The notes below the pieces were generated by a model. The model was given only the letters and a program-made list of their open reading frames with translations. It was not told where the DNA came from and did not search any database. DNA of 49,701 bases, from contig DASUZK010000013.1 of the NCBI GenBank assembly GCA_036376915.1, positions 1-49,701 of the forward strand, read 5' to 3'. This document shows, one piece after another, positions 16,634 through 26,494 of the stretch (position 1 is the stretch's first letter; each line of letters begins with the position of its first letter). Source of the DNA: VRUE01 sp036376915 (lineage in GTDB: Bacteria; Actinomycetota; Thermoleophilia; Solirubrobacterales; 70-9). Both the position numbers and the translations under genes were made by a program.

Positions 16634-17511
16634 TAGGGGTTCACCGGGGTGAGGCCGACGCTCTCCAGCGCCGCCCTTACGGTCGCTCGCTGCTCCGTGT
16701 CGGCGGGCACGAGGGGAAGTCTCATGGTGTCGGTGGGGATCAGGCCGGTCATCGCCAGCGCCGCCTTGACCGGGATCGGGTTGGTCGTCACGCCCATCGC
16801 CGCGTAGACCTCGCGCAGGCCGGAGTCGATCTCCCTCGCCCGCTCGAGGTCGCCGGCCTGGGCCGCGTCCCACATCTCGCGCATCTGCGGGCCGACCAGG
16901 TGCGAGGCGACGCAGATCCCGCCCGCCCCACCGATCTCGAGCGTCTCGAGGAAGACGTCGTCGTTGCCGGCAAGGATCTCGAGTCCCTCGATCGGCTGCA
17001 GGTCGTCGTTGTTGGCCTGCTTGACCGCTACCACGTTGTCGATCTTGGCGATCTCGGCAAGTTGCTCGGGCGGAACGTTGACCACCACTCGCGAGGGGAT
17101 GTTGTAGGCGATCAGGGGGAAGCCGGGGACGGCGGCGGCGATCGACTCGAAGTGAGCGAGGATCCCGGCCGGGTTGGGCTTGTTGTAGTAGGGGGTGACG
17201 ATCAGGGCCGCGTCGGCACCCGCCTCGACCGCGCCCTGTGTCAGCTCGATCGAGTGCTGCGTGTAGTTGGTGCCGGTGCCGCAGATGAGCAGGACGTCGC
17301 CGCCGACCTCTTTGCGGATCGCGCGGACCAGAAGCAGCGCCTCCTCGTCGGTCAGCGTCGGCGCCTCTCCGGTCGATCCAGAGATGACCAGCCCGTGCGA
17401 GCCGTGCTCGAGCAGGTAGGTGGCCAGCTTCAGCGCTGCCGCCTCGTCGACGGCGCCGTCGGCGTCGAACGGCGTCGCTATCGCCGTGATCACTCCTTCG
17501 ATTGAGGGCAT
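16633..17511 (-). CDS. dapA: 4-hydroxy-tetrahydrodipicolinate synthase
   Basis: 292 aa TIM-barrel lyase condensing pyruvate with aspartate semialdehyde, the first committed step to diaminopimelate and lysine. Visible residues: GSTGEAPTL (45-53), PYYNKP (107-112), IAYNIPSR with the catalytic Tyr (136), and the Schiff-base lysine K164 in VVAVKQAN. Length is typical. It is translationally coupled to rnj through TAGTG. Together with dapB (18379), dapL and dapF, four of the pathway steps are encoded in this window, in three separate loci. Confidence 0.96.
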   Translation of the reverse strand: MPSIEGVITAIATPFDADGAVDEAAALKLATYLLEHGSHGLVISGSTGEAPTLTDEEALLLVRAIRKEVGGDVLLICGTGTNYTQHSIELTQGAVEAGADAALIVTPYYNKPNPAGILAHFESIAAAVPGFPLIAYNIPSRVVVNVPPEQLAEIAKIDNVVAVKQANNDDLQPIEGLEILAGNDDVFLETLEIGGAGGICVASHLVGPQMREMWDAAQAGDLERAREIDSGLREVYAAMGVTTNPIPVKAALAMTGLIPTDTMRLPLVPADTEQRATVRAALESVGLTPVNP

Positions 17512-17629
17512 GTGCGCAGACTAGATCATCCTGCGCCGCACGGATTTTCAGCTTCCGACGCCATTTCTAGGATGTGCGCCTGCCGGACATCGGGTCCGGC
17601 TTCTATTGCACTCCCCCAAGGAGGGACGA

Positions 17630-18301
17630 ATGTCGAAGATCGGGTCCAAGCGACCCTCACCAGCCCTTGTGATCTCCATCCTCGCGCTCTTCGTCGCGCT
17701 CGGTGGCAGCGCCTATGCGGCAAAGAAGATCGGCAGCAACGAAATCAAGGCGAACGCGATCACCACGGGCAAGATCAAGAAGAACGCGGTCACTACGGCG
17801 AAGATCAAGAAGAACGCCGTGACCGGCGCCAAGATCAACGAGGGGACGCTCGGCGTGGTGCCGAATGCGACCCACGCGACCACAGCGGGCACAGCGACCA
17901 GCTTCAGCCGCTACTTCACCACCGGCCTGAAGAAGGCGGGCCTCGGCCAGCAGGTCCAGCTTGCCTCGAGCGGTCCCTTCACGTTCACTGGCGTCTGCAA
18001 CGACCTCGGCGGTGGCGAATACGAAGCACTGATCAAGGCGACGACGTCTCAGTCGGGCTCCTTCTTCACCTCCGACGAAACCTTCTTCTCGGAAGCAGAT
18101 TTCGACCCAGGGGACGAAGGGATCGCCAGCGACACGCTGACCTCCACCTCCCCTTACTGGTACGGCACCTACGGCTACTACGACGAGTGGACGGCCGCGA
18201 ACCCGGATGGCTCCCTGCTGCTGCGGGGCCATGGTGACGTCGGCGTGAAGGTGTTCGGCGCCGATTGCGCGTTCCTGCTCACCTGGGAAAGCGATGCCTA
18301 G
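17630..18301 (+). CDS. Exported repeat-containing protein of Thermoleophilia type
   Basis: 223 aa. A strong AGGAGG is placed six bases before ATG 17630. A basic start (MSKIGSKRPSP) precedes a hydrophobic segment ALVISILALFVALGGSAYA (about 11-30), which is a signal peptide or anchor. Then come degenerate 10-11-residue repeats (EIKANAITTGKIKKNAVTTAKIKKNAVTGAKI, described here by its repeat unit K-I-K-K-N-A-V-T) up to about residue 75, and a C-terminal globular part with two Cys that may pair. Such proteins are abundant in Thermoleophilia genomes, but I know no function. It is an isolated plus-strand gene with its own terminator, between the minus-strand dapA and dapB. Confidence 0.85.
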   Translation: MSKIGSKRPSPALVISILALFVALGGSAYAAKKIGSNEIKANAITTGKIKKNAVTTAKIKKNAVTGAKINEGTLGVVPNATHATTAGTATSFSRYFTTGLKKAGLGQQVQLASSGPFTFTGVCNDLGGGEYEALIKATTSQSGSFFTSDETFFSEADFDPGDEGIASDTLTSTSPYWYGTYGYYDEWTAANPDGSLLLRGHGDVGVKVFGADCAFLLTWESDA

Positions 18302-18323
18302 GAGCTGATCCCCTGCATCGAGC

Positions 18324-18359
18324 AAAGGGCGCGGCCGAGGAGGTCGCGCCCTTTCTTTT
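18324..18359 (+). terminator. Intrinsic terminator after the exported repeat protein
   Basis: AAAGGGCGCG (18324-18333) pairs exactly with CGCGCCCTTT (18345-18354), followed by CTTTTG. It lies 22 bases after the stop. Because dapB converges from the other side and the reverse strand gives TTTGCTC after the stem, it may work in both directions. Confidence 0.85.
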
Positions 18360-18378
18360 GCGCAGGCTGAAACCGGAT

Positions 18379-19044
18379 CTAGAGCAGCTTCTCGAGCCCG
18401 ACCGTGAAGCGATCGGGCAGCTCCCCCACCTTGCGCACCGCGAGCAGCACGCCGGGCATGAAGGAGCGGCGGTCGATCGAGTCGTGGCGGATGCTCAGGG
18501 TCTGCCCCTCGCCGCCGAAGACGACCTCCTGATGGGCGACCAGGCCCGGCAGGCGGACCGAGTGGATCGGCTGGTGGACGTTGCCGCCCGCGGCGTCGAT
18601 CAGCTCCGCGGTGCGCTTGGCGGTCCCGGAGGGAGCGTCCAGCTTCTTGTCGTGGTGCAGCTCGACGATCTCGCACTCGGGCATGTGGCGGGCGATCTCC
18701 TGCGAGACCTCCATCAGCAGCACGGCGCCGATCGCGAAGTTGGGGGCGACGAAGCAGTTCGCCTGAGACGCCTCGGCGGCGGCCTCGAGGGCGCCGAGGT
18801 CGAAGCCGGTCGTGCCGATCACCGCGTGCACGCCCGCGGCAAGGCAGGCTTCGGCGTTGGCGAGGGCGGTGTCGGGGGTGGTGAAGTCGACGACGACGTC
18901 GGACTCTCCCAGCACGTCGGCGAGGCTGACGCCGAGGGCCGGGTCGGCCTTGCCGCTGAGCTCGGTGTCCTCGGCCGCTTCGACCGTCTCGCAGACCGCC
19001 TGCCCCATGCGCCCGGCGGCGCCGGATACCGCGACCCGAATCAC
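18379..19044 (-). CDS. dapB: 4-hydroxy-tetrahydrodipicolinate reductase
   Basis: 221 aa NAD(P)H-dependent reductase, the second step of the diaminopimelate pathway. N-terminal Rossmann motif VAVSGAAGRMGQ (4-15), the GTTGF motif, and the substrate-binding/catalytic stretch ELHHDKKLDAPSGTA. Slightly shorter than the usual 240-270 aa, as in some actinobacteria. The start is GTG at 19044, overlapping the M16 peptidase stop by four bases (GTGA), so it is the distal gene of the pnp operon. It ends shortly before a bidirectional terminator. Confidence 0.94.
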   Translation of the reverse strand: MIRVAVSGAAGRMGQAVCETVEAAEDTELSGKADPALGVSLADVLGESDVVVDFTTPDTALANAEACLAAGVHAVIGTTGFDLGALEAAAEASQANCFVAPNFAIGAVLLMEVSQEIARHMPECEIVELHHDKKLDAPSGTAKRTAELIDAAGGNVHQPIHSVRLPGLVAHQEVVFGGEGQTLSIRHDSIDRRSFMPGVLLAVRKVGELPDRFTVGLEKLL

Positions 19045-20315
19045 GCCGTCACCAGGGCCTCGCTGACCGGGCCGAGAGCGTCGCGAAAGCGACTCTCCTC
19101 GCGGCCGACACAGGCGGCGGAGAGGCGCTCGGGGCGGTAGAGCTCGTCGGCGAGGGCGGTCAGGTCCTCGACCGTGACCGCGTCGATCTTGGTCAGCATC
19201 TCGTCGAGGCTGTCGATCGGCAGGCCGAACAGCGTCGCGCGGGAGATCCGGCTCATCCGGGCCGCGGTCGACTCGGAGGAGAGCACGAGCCTGCCCTTGA
19301 CGTTCTCCTTGGCGCGGATCAGCTCGTCATCGGTGACCGGGGCCCCGCGCAGCCGGGCCAGCTCAGCGCCGATGATCGAGCAGGCCTCCTCGACGTTGTC
19401 CTCTCGCGTGCCGACGTAGGTCGCGACCAGGCCGGAGTCGGTGTACTGCTCGCTGTAGGAGCCGACCGAGTAGGCGAGGCCTCGCTTCTCGCGGATCTCG
19501 ATGAAGAGCCGCGAGGAGCTCGAGCCGCCGAAGATCGAGTCGAGGACCGCCAGGGCGTAGCGGCGCTCGTCCTCGCGCGTGATCCCGGGCGCCCCAAAGC
19601 AGATGTGATACTGCTCGGTGTCCTTCTCGTAGAAGCACAGGCGTGCCTCCTCGCCGGGGCCGCTGGCTGTCTGCGCGCGCCCCGCACCCGCTGGTGGCCG
19701 CACCAGACGCTCTGCCAGGCCGGCGATGCGGTCGTGGTCGACGTTACCGGCGGCACCGACGACGACGTTTGGCCCGGTGTAGCGGCTGCTGCGGTAGGCC
19801 TCGATGTCGGGCACGGGAACCGAGCTGATCACCTCCGCCTCGCCCAGAACCCGCCTGCCCAGCGGGTGCTCGCCGAACACCGCTTCGGCGAGGATGTCGT
19901 GGACGCGGTCCTGCGGCTCGTCCTCGTACATCGCGATCTCCTCCAGCACGACCTCGCGCTCGGAGTCGACTTCGGGATAGGTCGGCGCCAGCAGCATCTC
20001 CGCGAGCAGGTCGAAGACCTCCTCGGTGTGCTCGTCGAGGAAGCGGGCGTGGATGTGCGTCGTCTCCTTGCCGGTGGCCGCGTTGACCGAGGCGCCGAGG
20101 CCGTCGAGCCGCTCGGCGATCTCGATCGCCGAGAACCGCTCGGTCCCCTTGAACAGCAGGTGCTCGAGGAAGTGGGAGACGCCCGCCTGTGCCGGCGTCT
20201 CGTCGCGCGAGCCGGTGCGCACCCAGAGCCCGAGCGCCACGGACCGCACCGAGGGAACCCCCTCGGTGACGACCCGGACGCCCGTGCCCTGCTCGGTCAG
20301 CTGCGGTGCGCTCAA
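19041..20315 (-). CDS. M16 family zinc metallopeptidase
   Basis: 424 aa from a TTG at 20315, ten bases after the pnp stop. The inverted zinc motif HFLEH (H48, E51, H52) is followed by a distal Glu in the VVLEEIAMYED segment (about 125-135). A second M16-like half without the zinc motif forms the C-terminal region (EIREKRGLAYSVGSY). The family includes mitochondrial processing peptidase and bacterial YmxG/PepR, often next to pnp and dapB, as here. A longer open frame reaches into pnp but gives only low-complexity sequence. Cytoplasmic: no signal peptide at the chosen start. Substrate unknown. Confidence 0.9.
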   Translation of the reverse strand: MSAPQLTEQGTGVRVVTEGVPSVRSVALGLWVRTGSRDETPAQAGVSHFLEHLLFKGTERFSAIEIAERLDGLGASVNAATGKETTHIHARFLDEHTEEVFDLLAEMLLAPTYPEVDSEREVVLEEIAMYEDEPQDRVHDILAEAVFGEHPLGRRVLGEAEVISSVPVPDIEAYRSSRYTGPNVVVGAAGNVDHDRIAGLAERLVRPPAGAGRAQTASGPGEEARLCFYEKDTEQYHICFGAPGITREDERRYALAVLDSIFGGSSSSRLFIEIREKRGLAYSVGSYSEQYTDSGLVATYVGTREDNVEEACSIIGAELARLRGAPVTDDELIRAKENVKGRLVLSSESTAARMSRISRATLFGLPIDSLDEMLTKIDAVTVEDLTALADELYRPERLSAACVGREESRFRDALGPVSEALVTA

Positions 20316-20325
20316 CGCTCGTGCT

Positions 20326-22569
<2,244 letters not shown>

Positions 22570-22586
22570 TTAGTTGTCCTACCTCC

Positions 22587-22605
22587 GGCCGCCCGGATGG
22601 CGGCC
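22587..22605 (-). promoter_or_regulatory. Hairpin abutting the pnp Shine-Dalgarno
   Basis: GGCCGCC (22587-22593) and GGCGGCC (22599-22605) form a perfect 7-bp stem with a five-base loop; the very next minus-strand bases are the GGAGGT (22586-22581) used by pnp. In E. coli, pnp is autoregulated through a leader hairpin; an equivalent role here is inference. Confidence 0.5.
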
Positions 22606-22658
22606 ATTTGCTTTCAGAACTCTCGTTCTCTTTCGCAGAAGAGAGTACAGAGGCTTCG

Positions 22659-22706
22659 GCGCATCCGACATTGACCCCACCTGAGGGTGGTCAATGTCGG
22701 ATGCGC
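22659..22706. repeat. Palindromic element, GCATCCGACATT family, copy 1
   Basis: GCGCATCCGACATTGACC (22659-22676) is the exact reverse complement of 22689-22706, with an inner CCAC/GTGG stem. A diverged copy is at 47306-47352. The right arm contains the stop codon of the DsbA-like frame (22691-22693). On the minus strand the element also supplies GGTGGGGTCAATG, a Shine-Dalgarno-like run plus ATG, opening a 30-codon frame that ends just before the pnp start. Confidence 0.85.
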
Positions 22707-23137
22707 TGCTCGAAGATGGCGGGGGTGCCGGTGACGCCGGCCCGGATGCCGGACTCGAAGTCGCGCCGCACGCGTGCGGCAACCGCCTCGGAGCGGCGAT
22801 CGGCCTCGAAGCGGTCGAGATCGAGGCCGAGGCGCTCGGCCCGCTGCCAGAGGTGCGGGTCGTCGACGTGGCCGCGGTCGGCGTAGAGCGCGTCGACCAT
22901 CTCGAAGAAGCGCCCCTGTAGGCCTGCCGCCTCGGCCGCGGCATGCAGCGCGGGAGAGCGCGGGTGCTTGCTGGCGACCGGGAAGTGGCGAAAGACGACC
23001 GTCGCCTCGCGCGCGGCGATCTCCGCCCAGGCCGAGGCGCAGCGCGGGCAGCCGAGGTCGGCGTAGACGAGCAGCTCCGGCCCCTCGCCGCGACGGTGGT
23101 CCTCCGGCCCGGCCGGCGGGACCGAGGCGCTGGTCAG
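22691..23137 (-). pseudogene. DsbA/FrnE-like thioredoxin-fold protein lacking a normal start and a complete C-terminus
   Basis: An open frame of 148 codons encodes a thioredoxin-fold protein: VYADLGCPRC with redox pair C30-P-R-C33, an alpha insertion, and the cis-Pro segment GVTGTP near the end. Between the in-frame stop inside the peroxiredoxin gene and the CPRC motif there is no ATG, GTG or TTG; the first is an ATG at 22900, after the active site. CTG 23137 lies two bases after the peroxiredoxin stop and is the best-placed candidate, as a rare start. The C-terminus stops at GTPAIFEQRIRH, inside the palindromic element, where relatives usually have about 20 more residues. Either a CTG-initiated gene or one decaying after element insertion. 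Confidence 0.6.
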
Positions 23138-23138
23138 C

Positions 23139-23597
23139 TCAGGAGTCAGGGCCGAGAGCGTCGAAGATCAGGTTGGCGCCGGGGATCTCCAGCGGCGTCG
23201 GCGACTCGTGTACCCACTCGACCGTCCCCTCCTCATCGACCAGGACCAGGGAGCGGTTGGCGTGGCCGAACTTCTCTATGTAGGCGCCGTAGGCGCGCGC
23301 CACCTCGCCCTTGGGCTCGAAATCGGCGAGCAGCTGAGTGTCGATGCCGAGCGAGTCCTGAAAGGCCTTGTGGGCAAACCCGTGGTCGACGCTGATACCC
23401 ACCATCGTCACGCCCTTGGCCTCGATCTCGGGCTTGACCTCCTGGTAGATCGAGAGCTGGTCGCTGCAGACAGGGCTGAAGTCGAGCGGGTAGAAGACCA
23501 AGAGGATCTTGCCACCGCGGAAATCGCTCAGTGAGACCTTCTGCCCGTCCTGGTTGCGAAGGGTGAAATCGGGCGCCGGCTCCCCGGCGGAGATCAT
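23139..23597 (-). CDS. Peroxiredoxin, 1-Cys AhpE/BCP-like
   Basis: 152 aa. Thiol peroxidase that reduces H2O2 and organic peroxides. The peroxidatic motif FYPLDFSPVCSDQL has C44, with the family Pro and the later Arg (NRSLVLVD). C44 is the only cysteine in the protein, so resolution needs an external thiol; the frame downstream codes a thioredoxin-fold protein with CPRC, a plausible partner. Start ATG overlaps the rpsO stop by four bases (ATGA). It is AhpE-like in the FYPLDFSPVC signature. Confidence 0.9.
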   Translation of the reverse strand: MISAGEPAPDFTLRNQDGQKVSLSDFRGGKILLVFYPLDFSPVCSDQLSIYQEVKPEIEAKGVTMVGISVDHGFAHKAFQDSLGIDTQLLADFEPKGEVARAYGAYIEKFGHANRSLVLVDEEGTVEWVHESPTPLEIPGANLIFDALGPDS

Positions 23598-23863
23598 CGC
23601 CGCAGGCCGAGCTCCGCAACCAGGGCGCGGTAGCGCTCGAGGTCGTGGCGCTCGAGGTAGCGCAGCATGCGGCGGCGCTTGCCGACCAGCATCAGCAGGC
23701 CTCGGCGCGAGTGATGGTCCTTGGCATGCGTGCGCAGGTGCTCTGTGAGTTCGTTGATCCGCTCGGTGAGCAGGGCGACCTGGACCTCAGCCGAGCCGGT
23801 GTCGCCATCGGCACGACCGTACTTGCCGATCAGCTCGCTTTTTTTCTCCTTGGTAAGGCTCAT
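23594..23863 (-). CDS. rpsO: 30S ribosomal protein S15
   Basis: 89 aa, the exact usual length. SLTKEKKSELIGKYGRADGDTGSAEVQVALLTERI and the C-terminal HHSRRGLLMLVGKRRRMLRYLE are signature S15 regions that bind 16S rRNA helices 20-22. ATG 23863 was chosen on length; a longer upstream frame overlaps ribF. It is followed by the peroxiredoxin with a 4-base overlap, and the leader between ribF and rpsO (31 bases) has only a small GCTCC/GGAGC hairpin. Confidence 0.98.
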   Translation of the reverse strand: MSLTKEKKSELIGKYGRADGDTGSAEVQVALLTERINELTEHLRTHAKDHHSRRGLLMLVGKRRRMLRYLERHDLERYRALVAELGLRR

Positions 23864-23894
23864 CTCGAAAAAAGTGCCGCGCTCCAAGTGGAGC

Positions 23895-24782
23895 TCACGG
23901 CCGCTGGAAGCTAGCACAGACCCGCTTCGCGTCCTCGACATCGACGCGCATCTGCGCGATCAGCTCCTCGACTCCCGCGAAGCGTTTCTCGCCTCGCAGG
24001 CGGGCGACGAAGGCGACCCGCAGGTCGGCGCCGTAGAGATCGCCGTCGAAGTCGATCAGGTAGGTCTCGATCAGGACGCCGCGCCCGGTCTCGAAGGTGG
24101 GCCGCACGCCGACGTTGACCGCGGCGGGGACGCCGTTGGCGAAGGCCGCGTAGACGCCGTGCCCGGGGATGGCGAGGCGGTCGTCGGGGACGATGTTGGC
24201 CGTGGGAAAGCCCAGCTGGCGGCCGCGCTGGTCGCCACCCACCACTTCGCCCTCGACCATGAAGGGAGCGCCGAGGCAGTGCCGGGCGCCCTCCATGTCA
24301 CCGGCGGCGACCAGGGCCCGGATTCGGGTCGAGGAGACCGTCTCCCCATCCACCTCGACCAGCGGCACGACGCGGGTCTCGAACTCCTCGCGCGCGGTCA
24401 GCATCGCCGGGTCGCCCTGGGCCTTGGCGCCGAAGCGGAAGTTCTCGCCGACGGAGACCTTTTCGGCGCCGAGGCGCTCGACCAGCACTCCCTCGATGAA
24501 CTCCTCGGCGCTGCGCTTGGCGAACTCGGCGTCGAAGGGTATGACGACGAGCTCGCGCACCCCCAGCCCCTCGATCACGTCGCGCTTGACCCCGAAGGGC
24601 ATGATCAGCTTCGGCAACGCCGCCGGGTGCAGGATCTCCAGCGGGTGCGGGTCGAAGGTGAGAACCGTGTCCGCGTCGTCGATCACGGCCTGGTGACCGC
24701 GGTGCACCCCGTCGAAGGTGCCGATCGCGACGTGGCGCGGCCGCGGTTCGGCATCCGGCAGCGAGGTGACCTGGATGCTCAT
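23895..24782 (-). CDS. ribF: Bifunctional riboflavin kinase/FAD synthetase
   Basis: 295 aa. N-terminal adenylyltransferase domain with GTFDGVHRGHQ (about 21-31) and VGENFRFGAKAQGD; C-terminal riboflavin kinase domain with GFPTANIVPDDRLAIPGHGVYAAFA. It makes FMN then FAD. The stretch between GHQ and TFDPHP is about a dozen residues shorter than usual, a small internal deletion in the nucleotide-transferase domain. The ATG is preceded by GGAGGGGG, which begins within the arm of the palindromic element at 24793-24837. It lies between truB and rpsO. Confidence 0.95.
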   Translation of the reverse strand: MSIQVTSLPDAEPRPRHVAIGTFDGVHRGHQAVIDDADTVLTFDPHPLEILHPAALPKLIMPFGVKRDVIEGLGVRELVVIPFDAEFAKRSAEEFIEGVLVERLGAEKVSVGENFRFGAKAQGDPAMLTAREEFETRVVPLVEVDGETVSSTRIRALVAAGDMEGARHCLGAPFMVEGEVVGGDQRGRQLGFPTANIVPDDRLAIPGHGVYAAFANGVPAAVNVGVRPTFETGRGVLIETYLIDFDGDLYGADLRVAFVARLRGEKRFAGVEELIAQMRVDVEDAKRVCASFQRP

Positions 24783-24792
24783 CGCAGCCCCC

Positions 24793-24837
24793 TCCGGTGC
24801 GCTTTATCCAGGTATATCGGGGAAAAGGCGCACCGGA
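24793..24837. repeat. Palindromic element, CCGGTGCGC family, copy 1
   Basis: TCCGGTGCGC (24793-24802) pairs with 24828-24837; after a one-base bulge (G24827) TTT (24803-24805) pairs with AAA. The centre reads ATCCAGGTATATCGGGG. The element fills the gap between the truB stop (24841-24843) and the ribF Shine-Dalgarno. Related copies are at 39708-39760 and 46521-46569. Confidence 0.88.
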
Positions 24838-24840
24838 ACG

Positions 24841-25491
24841 TCATCGCATGGCCTCCGCGGCGGCCGGGACGAGCTCGCCCACCTGTTCCAGGTCGAATTC
24901 CCGGCCGGCGTCCTCGACGCGGAAGGGCCCGATCGCGGTACGGCGGAGATCCGCGCAGTAGGCGTCGTCGAGGGTCTCCAGCAGGGTGCGGACGTAGGTG
25001 CCCGCGGAGCACTCGATCTCGTATTCGGCGCTCTCGGCATCGCTCGCGAGCAGCTCGGCGCGGTAGACGTCGACCTCTCTTTCAGGAGTCTCGACCGTTT
25101 CCCCCCGGTGGGCCTTGCGGTAGAGCCGCTCGCCGCCGACCCGGACCGCCGAGGTCATCGGCACCCGCTGTCGCACGCGGCCGGTCGGCAACCGCAAGGA
25201 CTCCGGAATGCGGCCCGTCTCGGTCAGCTCGCCATCCGGGTCGCCCGTGCTGGAGCGCCAGCCCAGCCGCGCCTGGGCCACGTAGGTCTTCGGCAACCCG
25301 GTGAGGAAGCGCTGCAGCCGGGTTGCCCGGCCGAGCAGGACCAGCAGCAGGCCGGTCGCGAAGGGGTCGAGGGTGCCAGCGTGACCCGCTTTGCACCCAC
25401 GCTCTCGCCGCACCGTCACGACCATGTCGTGCGAGGTTATCCCTGCCGGCTTGTCGCAGAGCAACACGGCGCCGTCGGCTCGCTCTCCCAT
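24841..25491 (-). CDS. truB: tRNA pseudouridine(55) synthase, short form
   Basis: 216 aa. The catalytic Asp lies in GHAGTLDPFATG (about 36-47); KPAGITSHDMV and the later SAGTYVRTLLETLD are also family motifs. It isomerises U55 in the tRNA T-arm. It ends soon after the catalytic domain, so the C-terminal TruB_C/PUA region (about 80-90 residues in E. coli TruB) is missing. It begins one base after the nrnA stop and ends directly against the palindromic element; whether the element trimmed the C-terminus cannot be told from this sequence alone. Confidence 0.95.
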   Translation of the reverse strand: MGERADGAVLLCDKPAGITSHDMVVTVRRERGCKAGHAGTLDPFATGLLLVLLGRATRLQRFLTGLPKTYVAQARLGWRSSTGDPDGELTETGRIPESLRLPTGRVRQRVPMTSAVRVGGERLYRKAHRGETVETPEREVDVYRAELLASDAESAEYEIECSAGTYVRTLLETLDDAYCADLRRTAIGPFRVEDAGREFDLEQVGELVPAAAEAMR

Positions 25492-25492
25492 C

Positions 25493-26494
25493 TCAGGGGC
25501 CGAGCTGGGCGGAGACCTCGTCGCAGAGAAAGGTGACCAGCTCTCCCAGCTCGAGGTCGGTGGAGAATCCGGCAGCTCGCTTGTGCCCCCCTCCCCCGTG
25601 CTTGCGGGCCATCGCCGAGACGTCGATCTCGCCGCCGCTGGAGCGCAGGCTCGCCTTGCGGGCGGAGCGCCCGCGGTCGCCCTGGTCGCGGATCAGTGCC
25701 GCGACCTTCGCCCCCTCGACCGAGCGCAGATGGTCGATGATCCCCTCGGTCATCTCCTCCCCCGCGCCGGTCGCCTCGTAGTCGGCCGCGGTGATGTAGG
25801 TAAGGACGAGCTGGCCGTCGCAATGGCGCTCGATGCTGTCGAGCGCGCGAGAGAGCAGCCGCAGCTTTTCGAGTGGCACGTGCTCGTAGAGACGGCGGTA
25901 GGTCTCGTCGACCGCGACGCCGGCGTCGATCAGCTCGGCGGCGATCCTGTGCGTGTGCGCGTTCGTGTTCTCGTACATGAACTTGCCCGTGTCCGTGACG
26001 AGGCCGACGTAGAGCGCGGAGGCGATCTCGGAGGTGATCTCGACTCCCAGGGCGATCGCCAGCTGGTAGACGATCTCCGCCGTGCTGGAGGCGCCGGTGT
26101 CGAGCAGGTTGACGTCGCCGAAGAGCGTGTTGTCGTGGTGGTGGTCGATGTTGATCCTGAAGTTGTCGCCGGCGGTGAGGAACTCGACCGGCATGCGGTC
26201 GACGTTGCCGCAGTCGAGGAAGACGATCGTGCGGTCGGCCATGTCCGCCGGCTCCTCGTGGAAGACCTCCTCCAGGGGCAGGAAGCGGTACTCGATCGGC
26301 AGCGGGAACTCCTTCGCCGCCATGAACATCACCGAGTCCTTGCCGAGCTGGCCGAGCATGTGGTGCATGCCCAGCAGCGAGCCGAGCGCGTCGCCGTCGG
26401 GGCCCTCGTGGGCGGTGAGCAGGAAGCGGTCGCGCGCGCGCAGCTCGGCGGCGGCGTCCTCCAGGCTCGACGACCTCACTCCGACCTGACTCAC
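25493..26494 (-). CDS. nrnA: DHH-family oligoribonuclease/pAp phosphatase
   Basis: 333 aa. DHH phosphoesterase domain with HEGPDGDALGSLLG, FLDCGNVDR and the DHH-type motif INIDHHHDNTLFGDVN (about 135-150). A C-terminal DHHA1 domain contains GGGGHKRAAGF. It degrades nanoRNA and dephosphorylates 3'-phosphoadenosine-5'-phosphate, linking RNA decay with sulfate assimilation. Start GTG overlaps the rbfA stop (GTGA). The rbfA-nrnA-truB order is common in Gram-positives. Confidence 0.93.
   Translation of the reverse strand: MSQVGVRSSSLEDAAAELRARDRFLLTAHEGPDGDALGSLLGMHHMLGQLGKDSVMFMAAKEFPLPIEYRFLPLEEVFHEEPADMADRTIVFLDCGNVDRMPVEFLTAGDNFRINIDHHHDNTLFGDVNLLDTGASSTAEIVYQLAIALGVEITSEIASALYVGLVTDTGKFMYENTNAHTHRIAAELIDAGVAVDETYRRLYEHVPLEKLRLLSRALDSIERHCDGQLVLTYITAADYEATGAGEEMTEGIIDHLRSVEGAKVAALIRDQGDRGRSARKASLRSSGGEIDVSAMARKHGGGGHKRAAGFSTDLELGELVTFLCDEVSAQLGP

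Noticed and set aside
17630..17860. Short lysine-rich repeats as a DNA tandem array or CRISPR
   Set aside because: The repeats are degenerate protein repeats within a coding frame, without constant-length spacers.
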